Source of the DNA: JAPXSY01 sp034003585
GTDB taxonomy: Bacteria; Verrucomicrobiota; Kiritimatiellia; RFP12; UBA1067
NCBI GenBank assembly: GCA_034003585.1
Contig: JAVEYH010000077.1
Location: 1-16,480, forward strand
DNA length: 16,480 nt
Reading direction: 5' to 3'
Below the pieces are notes generated by a model. That model saw nothing but the letters and a program-made list of their open reading frames with translations. It was not told the origin of the DNA and ran no database searches. The translations under genes and the position numbers were made by a program. Below, in pieces: positions 1-9,622 of this stretch. Numbering within the stretch: the stretch's first letter is position 1; each line of letters begins with the position of its first letter.

Positions 1-3000
1 CCGTGGCACCCTCCAGCGTGAAGCGGGCCGAGAGCTTCTCGCCGACATGTTGCGCGGACCACTTGCCGAGATTCGGCACCGTGGCGCCGGCGAGGTCCGC
101 CACCGCCACTTTCTGCCCGCTGGCGAGCTCCGACCCCGCCTCCGCGTCAAAGGTCACCGTGAACCCGGCCGGCAGCGTCACGTCCGCCAGCGTCAGGCGG
201 TCGGCGCCCGCGGGCGCCACGCGGCAGCGGTACCCCGCAAGCAGCGTGCCGTTCGTGACCGTGCCCGAGCCCGAGACCTCGCCCAGCGTCACCTCCCCGG
301 CGCTGAGGTTCAGCTTCGCGCCCGCCGCGACCCGCACCGCCGCGTCCGCGCGGATCGTGCCGTTGCTCACCGAGAGCGTGCCCTCCTGAACCGCCGTGCC
401 GCCCGTGTAGTCGCCGGTCGCCAGCCCCGTCAGGTTGGTCAGCGACGGCGTGTAGTTGAGACCCTCCCCGAAGACCAGCTCGCCCGCGCCCGTCTTGGTG
501 AGCGCGCCCGCGCCGGTGAGCGGGAAATGGAACACGTGCCGGATGCCGGCGGCGGTCCGGACCGTCAGCCCGCCGTCCTCGATGAGGAAGCTCTGCTTGT
601 CGGCCCGCGTGGACAGCGAAACCCCCGAGAAGAGCGGCTCGACCGTCGCGTCATCGAAGGTCAGGTTCAACCCGCTCTCCGTCAGATAGTTAAAGCCGAG
701 AAAACGGGAGAAGCGCAACGTGGAGCCCTGTTCGAAACGGATCGTCCCCTCTGAGCGGGCGTCATAAAAACGGAAGGCGCCGCCCACTGCGGTCTGGGAC
801 ACGGTGCTCCCCCCCGAGACCAGCATGTCGATCTGCCGGTAGAAATAGATGCCCCCGCTGTTGATGCTGTCCCCGGCGGACGACAGGCTGCTGTTGTCTG
901 TCAAACGGAGGACCGGAGAGATCTGGGTGTTCCCTCCGACGGAAGTCAGGAAGGACACGTTCATCGTCGCGTTGCTCATCACCAGCGTGGGCGTGATGGC
1001 CGCCGCGCTGTTGACCCCGAACTTCACCGTATTGCAGTTCAACAGGGCGTTGTTGACCAATCGGAGCGTCGGACTCCGCGCCACGCTGTCGGAAAGGATC
1101 TCGTTGCCGATCAGCAGATGCAGTCCGCTCCCGCCCTGATCCATCCGGAGATTGTCCAGTTCGAGGGTGGGGTCAGCCAGACAGGTCGCGATCCTTCCGC
1201 CGATCATCCCGACATGATTCTGGTTGACAATCGAAACCCCGGGGCCGTTCCCCCTCATGCTCAACGTGCCCTCCAGCACGTTGAAACCAGCCAGACCGGT
1301 CGCGGAAGCGGGCGCGTCACCGGTCTCGGGAAGGGAGATCAGACCGGTGGGGCTCACGTTCACGCCCGCACTGCCGTTCCCGGACGACAGCTTCGCCACA
1401 CTGCTGCCGATATCCCAGGCCAACGTTCCGGCACCGTGTTTGCAGAAGATGCCGGATTGCGTCGCGAGAGGGCCGGAAACCGCCAGATCCGCGGCCGTAT
1501 CGAAAAGCGCCGCCTTGAGATTGTCGCCGGTCGCAACGGTCACGCCTTTGGACACGGAGGCCGGCGTCCCGCTTTGGCGCAGCGTGCCCGCGCCGACCGT
1601 GACCGCGTCCGCGGCGGCATTCGCGCTGCCCCATGCCGCGGCCGAGGCGAAGGTCAGCCGGCCGCCGCCGGTCTGCCACGCGCCCTGGAACCCGGCGTTG
1701 TCGCCCGAGACAACCACCGTGCCGGAACCGCTTTTGGCGACGCGCGTCAGCAGATTGGCCGAGACCGGGCCGCTGACCGTGGTGGTGGCCGCCGCCGCGG
1801 TCGGCAGCGCGGTCTCGCCCGAGAGGGTTAGCGGCAGGGCGATCTCATGTCCGCCCAGCTTATTCTCGACCGTGCCGGCCGGCAGCGTGAGCGGTTGCGC
1901 GCCGCCGAGCGTGTAGCCCGCCGCGGAATCGAACTCCAGGAAAGTCGTCAGCCCCGGCGCGCTGAGCGTCACCGCCTTCTGCGCCGCGGCCGCGCCGAAC
2001 GTGGCGCGCGTGCCGTAGGTCGGCACCCCGGACGGGGTCCAGTTGTCCGCCGTGTTCCAGTCCGCGCTCTCGGAGCCGTCCCACGCCGCGTCCGTGATTG
2101 TATACGCGCTCACGGTCAGTCGGATCGTCTCCTCGCCGCCGTCCGCGACGATGGCAAAGGCGTAGCCCTTGCCCGCCGCAGGATTGGCGATGCTGAACTT
2201 CGTCAGCACGTCCGGGCTGATCGCCCCGGTGCTGCGCAGCAGCGTGTACACGTCATTCGAGTCCGCGCCCCCGAAGTCCATCACGCACCCCGCCACGCTC
2301 AGCGCCCCGGTCACAATCAGGCAGTCTCCCGCATCCAGACTCAACAACGCGTGCCCCGCGCCGGAACCGAGCGTCAGGTCGCCGGCCGTCAGGGTTTCGG
2401 CCGTGCCGAGGAGCGAGAGGGTCGCGTTGTTGGAGACGGCCAGATTGCGGCCGCAGGCCGCCGCGGTCTCCGCAGCCAGCAACGTTCCCTGCGCCAGAAC
2501 CGTCCGCGCGTGTTCGCTGTTCGCCATCGTGAGCACTCCGTCACCGGTCTTGACCAGCGCCGCATCCGCACCCGGCGCCTCGCTGAACGCTTGGTTGATT
2601 GCCACATCCGCACCCGCGGTGTCGAGGGTCAGCCCGCCGGCCCCAAGCTGCGCCAGATCGAGATCCTGCATCAGCACGCCGTCGGCCGGTACCGGACCGA
2701 CCCGCCACATCGCGCCGTCCATCCGCACCTCGGCCCAACCCGTGCCGCCCCGGCACTGGGCGCCGACCCCGCCGCGCACCGCACACGCATCGAACGGCAC
2801 CGCGGCAAGCTCCAGCAGGCCCCGGCTCGTTGTGCCGCTGTCACCCGCCACCACCACCGCGGTCCCGGCCACGGTCAGGGACGCGTCATCCGCCACCGTG
2901 ACGCTGCCGTCGCCGCCGTTGTTGCCGATCACCAGTTTGTTTCCCAGAAACCCGACGGCCTGATCCCGGAGCGTCAGGGCGCCCAGCGCATCCGCCGCCG

Positions 3001-4105
3001 CCGCAACCGTCACTTGGCCCGTAACCGAGAGCAATGCCTGTGACGCGACCTCCACCGTTGCGGTCGATGCCGCGGCTTCCGCGACCAGCATCGTCTGCCC
3101 CGCAACCAGCGACGCCGCATTGGTGAGGGCCAGCGTTCCGAACGCGCTGCGGCTGGCACTCAGCCTCACGTTTCCGCCGACCGTAAGCCGGGACGTGTCG
3201 CACATCGTGATGTGCCCTGTTGAGTTGGTGGCGGAATAAGAGGTCAAAACCGTTTCGCGCACCGAAACGGCTGCCGGCCCCGAGAGTTCGAGCCTCCCGT
3301 GCGCGAACCTACTCCTACCTATCACGAGGTCACCGCTGCGGATCGCGAGATCTCCGCCGGTCACCTCCAGCGCGCAGGTCGTCCCGATGCTGGCATATTC
3401 TTCCGTGACTCTGAACCCGTTGTAGACCTCGTGCGTGCCGCCTTCGAAGCGCATGCGATGGAGAGCAGCCGGATGCCCGCGCATCCGGATGGTATTCGCG
3501 CGGAACATGGAGTTCGTCTTGAAGAGAATCAGGCTGTTGGCCGGCGCGTAGGAGCCGGTAACCAGCGAGTGAGCGCTGCGGTTGATCCCGCCGGGGTTAT
3601 ACAGGTTCAGGAACCCCTCCTCCAGCACGTTGGTCATGCCGGTGCTGTGGTACTGCACGCGGAAGAGCGCGTTCGACATCTCCATGACCGGATAGTCAAG
3701 GGCGCTGCCCGTTTTGATCACGCCCTCCACGTTGAAATAGTGCGATGCGTTCGCGCACATTTTGAAGGCGGTGTAGTCATTCGGCCAGGCGTCGCACCCC
3801 GCCTTGAGCCACCAGGTGCCGCGCGTGTCGAAGGTGACCGAACGGCCGCTCGAAAGGTTATCGACCTGGGTCACGCTGTTCTCGACCAGCCCGCCTTCAG
3901 GGAACCGGACCACATAGTCCTGATTGCCGGTGAACCGCCCGGTGTTGCCGTTGGTGGGCAGGATGCCACCCGTCCAGCTCGCGGGGTCGTTGTAATACCC
4001 GTCCGCAACCGAGGAGAGCCAGTTGATTGTTTCAAAGGCGCCCACATGCAGAACCGCCGCGCACAATACGCCCGCCGCCAACGCAATTTGATTCTTCGGC
4101 CTCAT
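1..4105 (-). CDS. Giant secreted beta-strand-repeat (autotransporter-associated type) protein, 3' end outside the window
   Basis: The frame is open from the ATG at 4105 to the window edge: 1368 codons without a stop, so the C-terminus is missing. The start is supported by a strong Shine-Dalgarno (AAAGGAGGT, 4111-4119) five bases upstream and by a signal peptide: MRPKNQ, a hydrophobic stretch, then a likely cut after VGA near residue 23. The mature protein begins with a W-rich motif (INWLSS, then NDPASWTGG, about residues 27-45). A second such motif (AAWDGS, DWNTADNWTP) lies at about residues 672-690. Autotransporter-associated beta-strand repeat signatures of the form L-x-K-T-G-x-G-x-L are seen near residues 515 (ALVKTGDGVLTM) and 1200 (ALTKTGAGELVF, then TGGTAVQEGTLSV). 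Composition is rich in G, A, T, V, N and S, as in a beta-helix. Such proteins are exported and usually surface-exposed. Their ligands are mostly unknown. No outer-membrane barrel or sorting signal can be judged here. Function is not assigned. Confidence 0.88.
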   Translation of the reverse strand, partial: MRPKNQIALAAGVLCAAVLHVGAFETINWLSSVADGYYNDPASWTGGILPTNGNTGRFTGNQDYVVRFPEGGLVENSVTQVDNLSSGRSVTFDTRGTWWLKAGCDAWPNDYTAFKMCANASHYFNVEGVIKTGSALDYPVMEMSNALFRVQYHSTGMTNVLEEGFLNLYNPGGINRSAHSLVTGSYAPANSLILFKTNSMFRANTIRMRGHPAALHRMRFEGGTHEVYNGFRVTEEYASIGTTCALEVTGGDLAIRSGDLVIGRSRFAHGRLELSGPAAVSVRETVLTSYSATNSTGHITMCDTSRLTVGGNVRLSASRSAFGTLALTNAASLVAGQTMLVAEAAASTATVEVASQALLSVTGQVTVAAAADALGALTLRDQAVGFLGNKLVIGNNGGDGSVTVADDASLTVAGTAVVVAGDSGTTSRGLLELAAVPFDACAVRGGVGAQCRGGTGWAEVRMDGAMWRVGPVPADGVLMQDLDLAQLGAGGLTLDTAGADVAINQAFSEAPGADAALVKTGDGVLTMANSEHARTVLAQGTLLAAETAAACGRNLAVSNNATLSLLGTAETLTAGDLTLGSGAGHALLSLDAGDCLIVTGALSVAGCVMDFGGADSNDVYTLLRSTGAISPDVLTKFSIANPAAGKGYAFAIVADGGEETIRLTVSAYTITDAAWDGSESADWNTADNWTPSGVPTYGTRATFGAAAAQKAVTLSAPGLTTFLEFDSAAGYTLGGAQPLTLPAGTVENKLGGHEIALPLTLSGETALPTAAAATTTVSGPVSANLLTRVAKSGSGTVVVSGDNAGFQGAWQTGGGRLTFASAAAWGSANAAADAVTVGAGTLRQSGTPASVSKGVTVATGDNLKAALFDTAADLAVSGPLATQSGIFCKHGAGTLAWDIGSSVAKLSSGNGSAGVNVSPTGLISLPETGDAPASATGLAGFNVLEGTLSMRGNGPGVSIVNQNHVGMIGGRIATCLADPTLELDNLRMDQGGSGLHLLIGNEILSDSVARSPTLRLVNNALLNCNTVKFGVNSAAAITPTLVMSNATMNVSFLTSVGGNTQISPVLRLTDNSSLSSAGDSINSGGIYFYRQIDMLVSGGSTVSQTAVGGAFRFYDARSEGTIRFEQGSTLRFSRFLGFNYLTESGLNLTFDDATVEPLFSGVSLSTRADKQSFLIEDGGLTVRTAAGIRHVFHFPLTGAGALTKTGAGELVFGEGLNYTPSLTNLTGLATGDYTGGTAVQEGTLSVSNGTIRADAAVRVAAGAKLNLSAGEVTLGEVSGSGTVTNGTLLAGYRCRVAPAGADRLTLADVTLPAGFTVTFDAEAGSELASGQKVAVADLAGATVPNLGKWSAQHVGEKLSARFTLEGAT

Positions 4106-4110
4106 CCGCC

Positions 4111-4119
4111 ACCTCCTTT
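4111..4119 (-). promoter_or_regulatory. Strong ribosome binding site of the giant beta-strand protein
   Basis: On the minus strand AAAGGAGGT lies five bases before the ATG at 4105. It is close to the ideal anti-16S pairing and fixes the start of the gene. Confidence 0.8.
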
Positions 4120-4205
4120 ACCACATTCCCAATTCGGACTTTCACTTCATTCGGACGCGCGCGAAACGCGGCGCGGCCCGCAACCCAAACGGAATAATTG
4201 TGCCT

Positions 4206-4235
4206 TTGATATCATGACTCTCCCTCCCGGGTCAA
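4206..4235 (-). promoter_or_regulatory. Candidate sigma-70-type promoter for the giant beta-strand protein
   Basis: The minus strand reads TTGACC (4230-4235, 5/6 to the -35 consensus), an 18-base spacer, then TATCAA (4206-4211, 4/6 to the -10 consensus). Transcription would start near 4199, giving a leader of about 94 bases. The 52-base polypurine tract begins four bases upstream of the -35 box. This is a motif match only. Confidence 0.4.
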
Positions 4236-4239
4236 GGTT

Positions 4240-4291
4240 GGGGAAAAAAAGGAAGGAGAAAGGAGGAGGGAGGAGGGAGAAAGGAGGAGAA
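4240..4291 (+). repeat. 52-nt uninterrupted polypurine tract
   Basis: Every base from 4240 to 4291 on the plus strand is A or G, mostly as GGA/GGAG repeats. Its right end overlaps the first heptamer of the AACGNTC array and its left end abuts a putative -35 box. A second tract of the same kind is at 14702-14757. Long purine tracts can form intramolecular triplexes in supercoiled DNA; that this one does so is inference. Confidence 0.85.
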
Positions 4292-4331
4292 CGCTCAACG
4301 TTCAACGGTCAACACTCAATGTCCAATGTGG
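4290..4331 (+). repeat. Six in-phase heptamers, unit AACGNTC
   Basis: Six consecutive 7-base units run from 4290 to 4331: four fit AACNNTC and the last two have drifted to AATGTCC and AATGTGG. The reverse-complement partner array is at 4516-4543. The same unit recurs at 9457-9484 and 14764-14791. Confidence 0.85.
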
Positions 4332-4344
4332 GGCCGGTCCGGGA

Positions 4345-4370
4345 CCGGGAGCGCGGGCGTCCCCGCCCGC
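4345..4370 (+). repeat. GC-rich palindromic repeat, copy 1 (forward)
   Basis: The core GCGGGCGTCCCCGCCCGC can fold into a 7-bp GC stem with a 4-base loop and is preceded by CCGGGAGC. It lies 13 bases after the AACGNTC array. It pairs in inverted orientation with the copy at 4453-4478. REP-like by structure. Confidence 0.8.
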
Positions 4371-4380
4371 CTTTTGAAAG

Positions 4381-4405
4381 GCCGCGCGCGAGTCCGGCGC
4401 GCGGC
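4381..4405. other. Perfect 9-bp GC hairpin in the centre of the inverted element
   Basis: GCCGCGCGC (4381-4389) and GCGCGCGGC (4397-4405) are exact reverse complements around a 7-base loop. The hairpin lies between the two oppositely oriented GC-rich repeat copies. Confidence 0.75.
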
Positions 4406-4452
4406 TTGCGGAAAAAAGGCAGGCGCGCGCCACTCGTGACCGGAACGCCGTT

Positions 4453-4478
4453 GCGGGCGGGGGCACCCGCGCTCCCGG
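4453..4478 (-). repeat. GC-rich palindromic repeat, copy 2 (reverse)
   Basis: The reverse complement matches copy 1 except at two adjacent bases in the loop region (TG in place of CG, then C in place of T). With copy 1 it forms the inner inverted pair of the 257-bp element. Confidence 0.75.
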
Positions 4479-4515
4479 CTCGGCTCGCCGCAAAAACCCT
4501 GTCCCCCCGTTGCCG

Positions 4516-4543
4516 CCTTGACCGTTGAAAGTTGAGCGTTCTC
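4516..4543 (-). repeat. Heptamer array AACGNTC, reverse orientation
   Basis: Read on the minus strand, four 7-base units run in phase (AACGCTC, AACTTTC, AACGGTC, then a drifted unit). This is the inverted partner of 4290-4331. Confidence 0.75.
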
Positions 4544-4549
4544 TCCCTC

Positions 4550-4594
4550 GTGAACGTGAACCGCTTCGCTGTGGACGGGTACGGCCTCCCGGCC
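4550..4594 (+). repeat. Hexamer repeats GTGNAC followed by GTACGGCCTCCCGGCC
   Basis: GTGAAC occurs twice in tandem (4550-4561). After a short drifted stretch come GTGGAC and GGGTAC (4571-4582), leading into the near-palindrome GGCCTCCCGGCC. The same arrangement with 15/16 identity in the GTACGGCC block is at 6550-6579, on the other side of fucI and in the same orientation. Confidence 0.65.
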
Positions 4595-4618
4595 TTCGGC
4601 ACGCGCCGCGGCGGCGGA

Positions 4619-4653
4619 AACCTGTAACCTGAAACTTGTGACCTGAGACCCGA
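4619..4653 (+). repeat. Five in-phase heptamers, unit AACCTGA, abutting the fucI stop codon
   Basis: Five consecutive 7-base units (AACCTGT, AACCTGA, AACTTGT, GACCTGA, GACCCGA) end one base from the fucI stop codon at 4655-4657. They would be the first transcribed bases after fucI. Confidence 0.8.
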
Positions 4654-4654
4654 A

Positions 4655-6442
<1,788 letters not shown>

Positions 6443-6549
6443 TCGTGAACCCTCCTTATGAATACCGGAAGTGTACCACCCCGCCCCCCCTTTGCCTAGC
6501 CCGCTTTGCACAGGCGCGATTCCGTTTCACGGACTCCGCCCGGTTCCCC

Positions 6550-6579
6550 GTGTACGGGAACGTGTACGGCCTCGCGGCC
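6550..6579 (+). repeat. Hexamers GTGTAC/GGGAAC/GTGTAC followed by GGCCTCGCGGCC
   Basis: Three in-phase hexamers (6550-6567) run into a GC near-palindrome. GTACGGCCTCGCGGCC (6564-6579) differs from 4579-4594 at a single base. It lies about 120 bases upstream of the fucI start. Confidence 0.7.
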
Positions 6580-6612
6580 ATCCATGCCAGCCATTCTACT
6601 GATGACGGAACC

Positions 6613-6648
6613 ATCGGCGTCGGGGTCGGTATCGGAATCGGTTTCCCG
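6613..6648 (+). repeat. Hexamer array, unit RTCGGN
   Basis: Five consecutive hexamers fit RTCGGN (ATCGGC, GTCGGG, GTCGGT, ATCGGA, ATCGGT), followed by a drifted unit TTCCCG. The array runs into CGGTTTCCCGAAACCG, which can form a short hairpin. Confidence 0.75.
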
Positions 6649-6671
6649 AAACCGGCTCACACCCCGCAGGC

Positions 6672-6700
6672 TCGACAATCCGCAGCCCGAGTGCTACAGT
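6672..6700 (+). promoter_or_regulatory. Candidate sigma-70-type promoter for the GH20-like gene
   Basis: TCGACA (6672-6677, 5/6), a 17-base spacer and TACAGT (6695-6700, 4/6). A start near 6707 would give a leader of about 109 bases before the ATG at 6816. Motif match only. Confidence 0.45.
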
Positions 6701-6815
6701 CAGCTCAGTTTTACCGGCACAGCAAAACGGACTGTCTGGGCGATACCGTCACGACAGGATCGGTTGCTGCCGGCCACGGGACACGGGGTCCGCCCCGGCC
6801 CGAACAAGGAGCCCC

Positions 6816-9443
6816 ATGAAGCCGAACCGCCCCGTCCGTTTGCCGTGCCGTACCGCAACCGCATCGCTGCTGCTGGCCGCGACCCTGTCCGCCGCGGCGA
6901 GCGCGCAGGAACCCTCCCCCACCCTCCCGCTGATCCCGCAGCCCCAATCGCTGCGGGTTGAGGCCTCCGGCACCTTCACCCCGGACACCCGCACGACGCT
7001 CTCCGGCGACGCCGCCCTGGCGGACACGGTGCGCGGAGTGCTTTCGGAATGCGCCGCACTCGGCGCGCTGCCGTCCGGGCGGGGCGGCATCACGGTGGGC
7101 AAGCCCTCCGACCCGACCGACACGCTCTGGAAAAACGGCCAGGCCTACCTCTTGCGCGTGCGGCCCGCGGGCGTGGCCATCGAGGCCGCAAACCGCGACG
7201 GCGCCCGCTACGCCGCGCACACGCTGGCCCAACTGATCCGCATCGCGCCGTCCGTGCCCGCGCTCACGATCCGCGACTGGCCCGCGATCCCGACGCGCCT
7301 GGCGATGATCGCGACCGACCAGGGAGGGTTCCAGGTGATCGACCCCGAGTACTGGAAGCGCCTGATCCGCGAGCTGGCCTCCTACAAAATCAACGCGATC
7401 ATGCCCTACTTTGACGGCGGCACCTACAAGTACCGCAAATACCCGTTTCTCGGCAACAAGGGCGAGGACGGGTTCACGCTTGAGAAGGCCCGGATGCTGA
7501 GCGAGTACGCGGAACGGCACGGCGTGCGGCTGATCCCCCAGCAGAATTCGCTGGGCCATCTCGGCGGTGTGCTGGGCCACAAGGAGCTGCTGCACCTGCG
7601 CGACGGGCCCGGCACGATCAACATGGTCAGCCCCGATGCGCTCGCCTTCCTTGATGACCTTTACGACGAACTGGTGCAGGCTTTTCCGCACGCGCCCGCG
7701 ATCCATGTGGGCGGCGATGAGTTCGGCCATGATTTCGGCAAGAACCCGCAGGTGGCGGCCCGCATCGCGGAGCTCGGCAAGGCGGGGGTGTACGCCGCGT
7801 TCATGACCTCCCTCCGCGATCGTCTCCGCGCGCGCGGCCGCGGCATGATGATCTGGAAGCACGAGCAGGGGTTCACCCTCGAAGCCGCGGACAGGATGCC
7901 GCGCGACATCGGGGTGTTCGACTGGAATTACGGCGCCCGGCCGGATTATCCCTCGCTGGACACCCTGCTGCAGGCGGGCTTCACCCAACCCTGGGCCACC
8001 CCCGCCGTGACCCGCTATTACAGCCCGGTCAACGATTGGGACGCGACCTTCGCGAACATCCGCAACTTCGCCGCGGCAGGCGTGCGGCGCAACGTTCCCG
8101 GGCTCTGCACCTGTACCTGGGTCCATGGCATGTGGGGCGGCCGCAATCTGTTCGAGCTGAATCTCTACGGGCTGGTTTTCAGCGCCGCGTGCGGCTGGAA
8201 CCCGCCGCCCGAAAAGGAAACCGCCTCCTTCACCCGCGCCTTCGCGCTCCAGTGGCTGGGGTGCCGCGGTCCGCAGGCCGCCGACCGGGTCCGCGACGGC
8301 ATCCACAAGCCTTACGGCACACGCGCGGAACAGAAATTCTGGCGCGACAACCGCGCACAGGAACAATACGCCAGTGCTCCCTTCTCCGCGCTGATGGAAA
8401 CGCTTTCCACGAAGCCCGCGCTGGAACAAGACGCGCGCGAGTTGACCGTGTTCTGCGACCGTGCGGAGGAGGCGCTCAACGCGCTCGCGCGTACCGCCAC
8501 CCGGAACCTCCGCACGCTCGATTACTTCAAACACGACGTCCGGATCCAGCGTCTGGCCGCGGACCGCATCCTGGCCGCCGCGGAGTTGGCGCGCTGGGTC
8601 GCGGGCCTGAAGCTCCCCAAGCCGGTTCCGGAAAAAGAGCTGCTGCGGCTCACGTTCGACTCCCTTCCAACGGACGCCGCCGTGCGGGTCAGCCCGACGG
8701 CACGGATCTCCGGTGGCGTGCTCGCCACCGTGCCCGCGGACAACTGGGCGCGGGAAGGCCTCTCGGTCGGCCCGCTGCCGCTGCCCGAAAGCGGCGTGCG
8801 GATCGAATATGACGTGTGCCCGCTGCAAGCCGGCGGCCAGTACCAGCAGCTCGCCTCGACCCGCCCCTCGACGCACCATTTCATGGCCTTCCTCGGAGGC
8901 AGCCGGCGGTTCACGCTGTACACCCGCGCGGGCGAAACCTGGAGCGAACAGGCCACCCTCTCCGAACCGTGCGTGACCGGCATCTGGTACCGCTGCACCG
9001 TCCATATCCGGCGCGACACCCTCTCCTTCCGGGCCGTGGAGCGCGAGACCGGCAAGCCGGTCTGCCGCTCGGGGTTCGTGCCGCTCGATCCCGTCGGGCC
9101 GCAGCTCCACTTCTCGCTCACGGACAATCACGGCAGCACGGGCGCCCGCGCGCCCGCCTCGCTGTGGGATCAGGTCACCGTCTCCACGCTGAAACCCGTG
9201 CCGGAACAGCCGATCACCCCTCCGGCCGGGCTCCTGGCCCGGCTCGAACGGCTCATCCGGAACCACAACACGATCGAGGAGACTTTCCGCAGATCCGTGC
9301 TGGAGGCGGGCGGCGGTTCGGCGGACACCGGCAACCTCGGCAAAGGGGCCACACAATTCCGCAGCCGCCAGGGCCGCGAGGAGTCGCAAAAACTGCTCCG
9401 CATGCTCACCGCCGGCCGTCTGCCGGTGAACCTCAGCGAGTGA
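6816..9443 (+). CDS. Secreted GH20-like beta-N-acetylhexosaminidase with C-terminal beta-sandwich
   Basis: An 875-residue protein. AAGGAG (6806-6811) precedes the ATG by four bases. The signal peptide has basic residues, then ATASLLLAATLSAAASA, with cleavage after ASA near residue 30. LPLIPQPQSLRVEASGTFTP opens the N-terminal GH20b domain (about 35-150), which ends at DWPAIPTR (154-161). The (beta/alpha)8 domain follows to about 450. HVGGDEF carries the GH20 acid/base pair Asp301-Glu302, which polarises the N-acetyl group and protonates the glycosidic oxygen. The usual RGxMLDxxR motif after the DWP stretch is replaced by TRLAMIATDQGG, so this is a divergent member and the exact substrate is uncertain. 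Residues about 610-790 (LRLTFDSLPTDAAV to VTVSTL) look like a concanavalin/LamG-type beta-sandwich, possibly glycan-binding. A charged tail follows. It should act in the periplasm or outside the cell on terminal GlcNAc/GalNAc-type sugars. It is divergent from fucI, consistent with fucosylated-glycan degradation. Confidence 0.9.
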   Translation: MKPNRPVRLPCRTATASLLLAATLSAAASAQEPSPTLPLIPQPQSLRVEASGTFTPDTRTTLSGDAALADTVRGVLSECAALGALPSGRGGITVGKPSDPTDTLWKNGQAYLLRVRPAGVAIEAANRDGARYAAHTLAQLIRIAPSVPALTIRDWPAIPTRLAMIATDQGGFQVIDPEYWKRLIRELASYKINAIMPYFDGGTYKYRKYPFLGNKGEDGFTLEKARMLSEYAERHGVRLIPQQNSLGHLGGVLGHKELLHLRDGPGTINMVSPDALAFLDDLYDELVQAFPHAPAIHVGGDEFGHDFGKNPQVAARIAELGKAGVYAAFMTSLRDRLRARGRGMMIWKHEQGFTLEAADRMPRDIGVFDWNYGARPDYPSLDTLLQAGFTQPWATPAVTRYYSPVNDWDATFANIRNFAAAGVRRNVPGLCTCTWVHGMWGGRNLFELNLYGLVFSAACGWNPPPEKETASFTRAFALQWLGCRGPQAADRVRDGIHKPYGTRAEQKFWRDNRAQEQYASAPFSALMETLSTKPALEQDARELTVFCDRAEEALNALARTATRNLRTLDYFKHDVRIQRLAADRILAAAELARWVAGLKLPKPVPEKELLRLTFDSLPTDAAVRVSPTARISGGVLATVPADNWAREGLSVGPLPLPESGVRIEYDVCPLQAGGQYQQLASTRPSTHHFMAFLGGSRRFTLYTRAGETWSEQATLSEPCVTGIWYRCTVHIRRDTLSFRAVERETGKPVCRSGFVPLDPVGPQLHFSLTDNHGSTGARAPASLWDQVTVSTLKPVPEQPITPPAGLLARLERLIRNHNTIEETFRRSVLEAGGGSADTGNLGKGATQFRSRQGREESQKLLRMLTAGRLPVNLSE

Positions 9444-9456
9444 GGGAAATTTCTCG

Positions 9457-9484
9457 AACGCTCAACGCTCAACGCTCAACACGG
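9457..9484 (+). repeat. Heptamer array AACGCTC
   Basis: Three perfect AACGCTC units and a drifted fourth start 13 bases after the stop codon of the GH20-like gene. An inverted partner lies at 9561-9595. Confidence 0.8.
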
Positions 9485-9560
9485 AACCACAGGGCGGTTT
9501 CCCTAAACCCGTCGCGTACAGTCGGGACGGAGTCCGACCATCCCGTTCTTTCAAAAACTT

Positions 9561-9595
9561 CGGCGTTCAGCGTTGGACGTTCGGCGTTGGACGTT
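9561..9595 (-). repeat. Five in-phase heptamers, unit AACGYYN, reverse orientation
   Basis: Read on the minus strand, five consecutive units begin with AACG (AACGTCC, AACGCCG, AACGTCC, AACGCTG, AACGCCG). With 9457-9484 they bracket about 75 bases between two convergent genes. No GC-rich palindrome lies between them. Confidence 0.8.
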
Positions 9596-9622
9596 CTCCC
9601 CTTCCTCCGTCCATAACTTGAA

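Larger units (their letters stand above)
4287..4543. repeat. 257-bp MITE-like composite inverted-repeat element
   Basis: The ends, 4287-4310 and the reverse complement of 4520-4543, match at 23 of 24 positions (GAGAACGCTCAAC is perfect at both tips). These ends are also in-phase heptamer arrays. Inside lie a second inverted pair (GC-rich hairpin, 4345-4370 and 4453-4478) and a central hairpin (4381-4405). It has no coding capacity and no transposase nearby. The rest of the 4106-4654 gap holds the promoter and leader of the gene to the left, and hexamer and heptamer arrays next to fucI. A non-autonomous mobile element is one reading; a structural or regulatory repeat is another. Confidence 0.5.
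6443..6815. other. Divergent intergenic region between fucI and the GH20-like gene
   Basis: These 373 bases hold no convincing gene. They contain the fucI Shine-Dalgarno (6451-6457); a weak minus-strand promoter candidate (TACACT at about 6470-6475 with TAGGCA 17 bases upstream); hexamer repeats at 6550-6579 and 6613-6648; and a plus-strand promoter candidate at 6672-6700. Open frames here read through repeats and are not credible. Confidence 0.6.

Noticed and set aside
1847..3043. 398-codon open frame on the plus strand
   Set aside because: Antisense to the giant beta-strand protein; Arg/Gln/His-rich with no domain features.
4287..4543. Call as a proven insertion sequence or transposon
   Set aside because: No transposase, no verified target duplication and no second full copy in the window.
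6443..6511. Upstream start for fucI at 6511
   Set aside because: It would add 23 unconserved residues and skip the clear AAGGAGG site before 6442.
6711..9389. 892-codon open frame on the minus strand
   Set aside because: It lies antisense to the GH20-like gene, has no recognisable domain, and the plus frame has signal peptide, catalytic motif and ribosome site.
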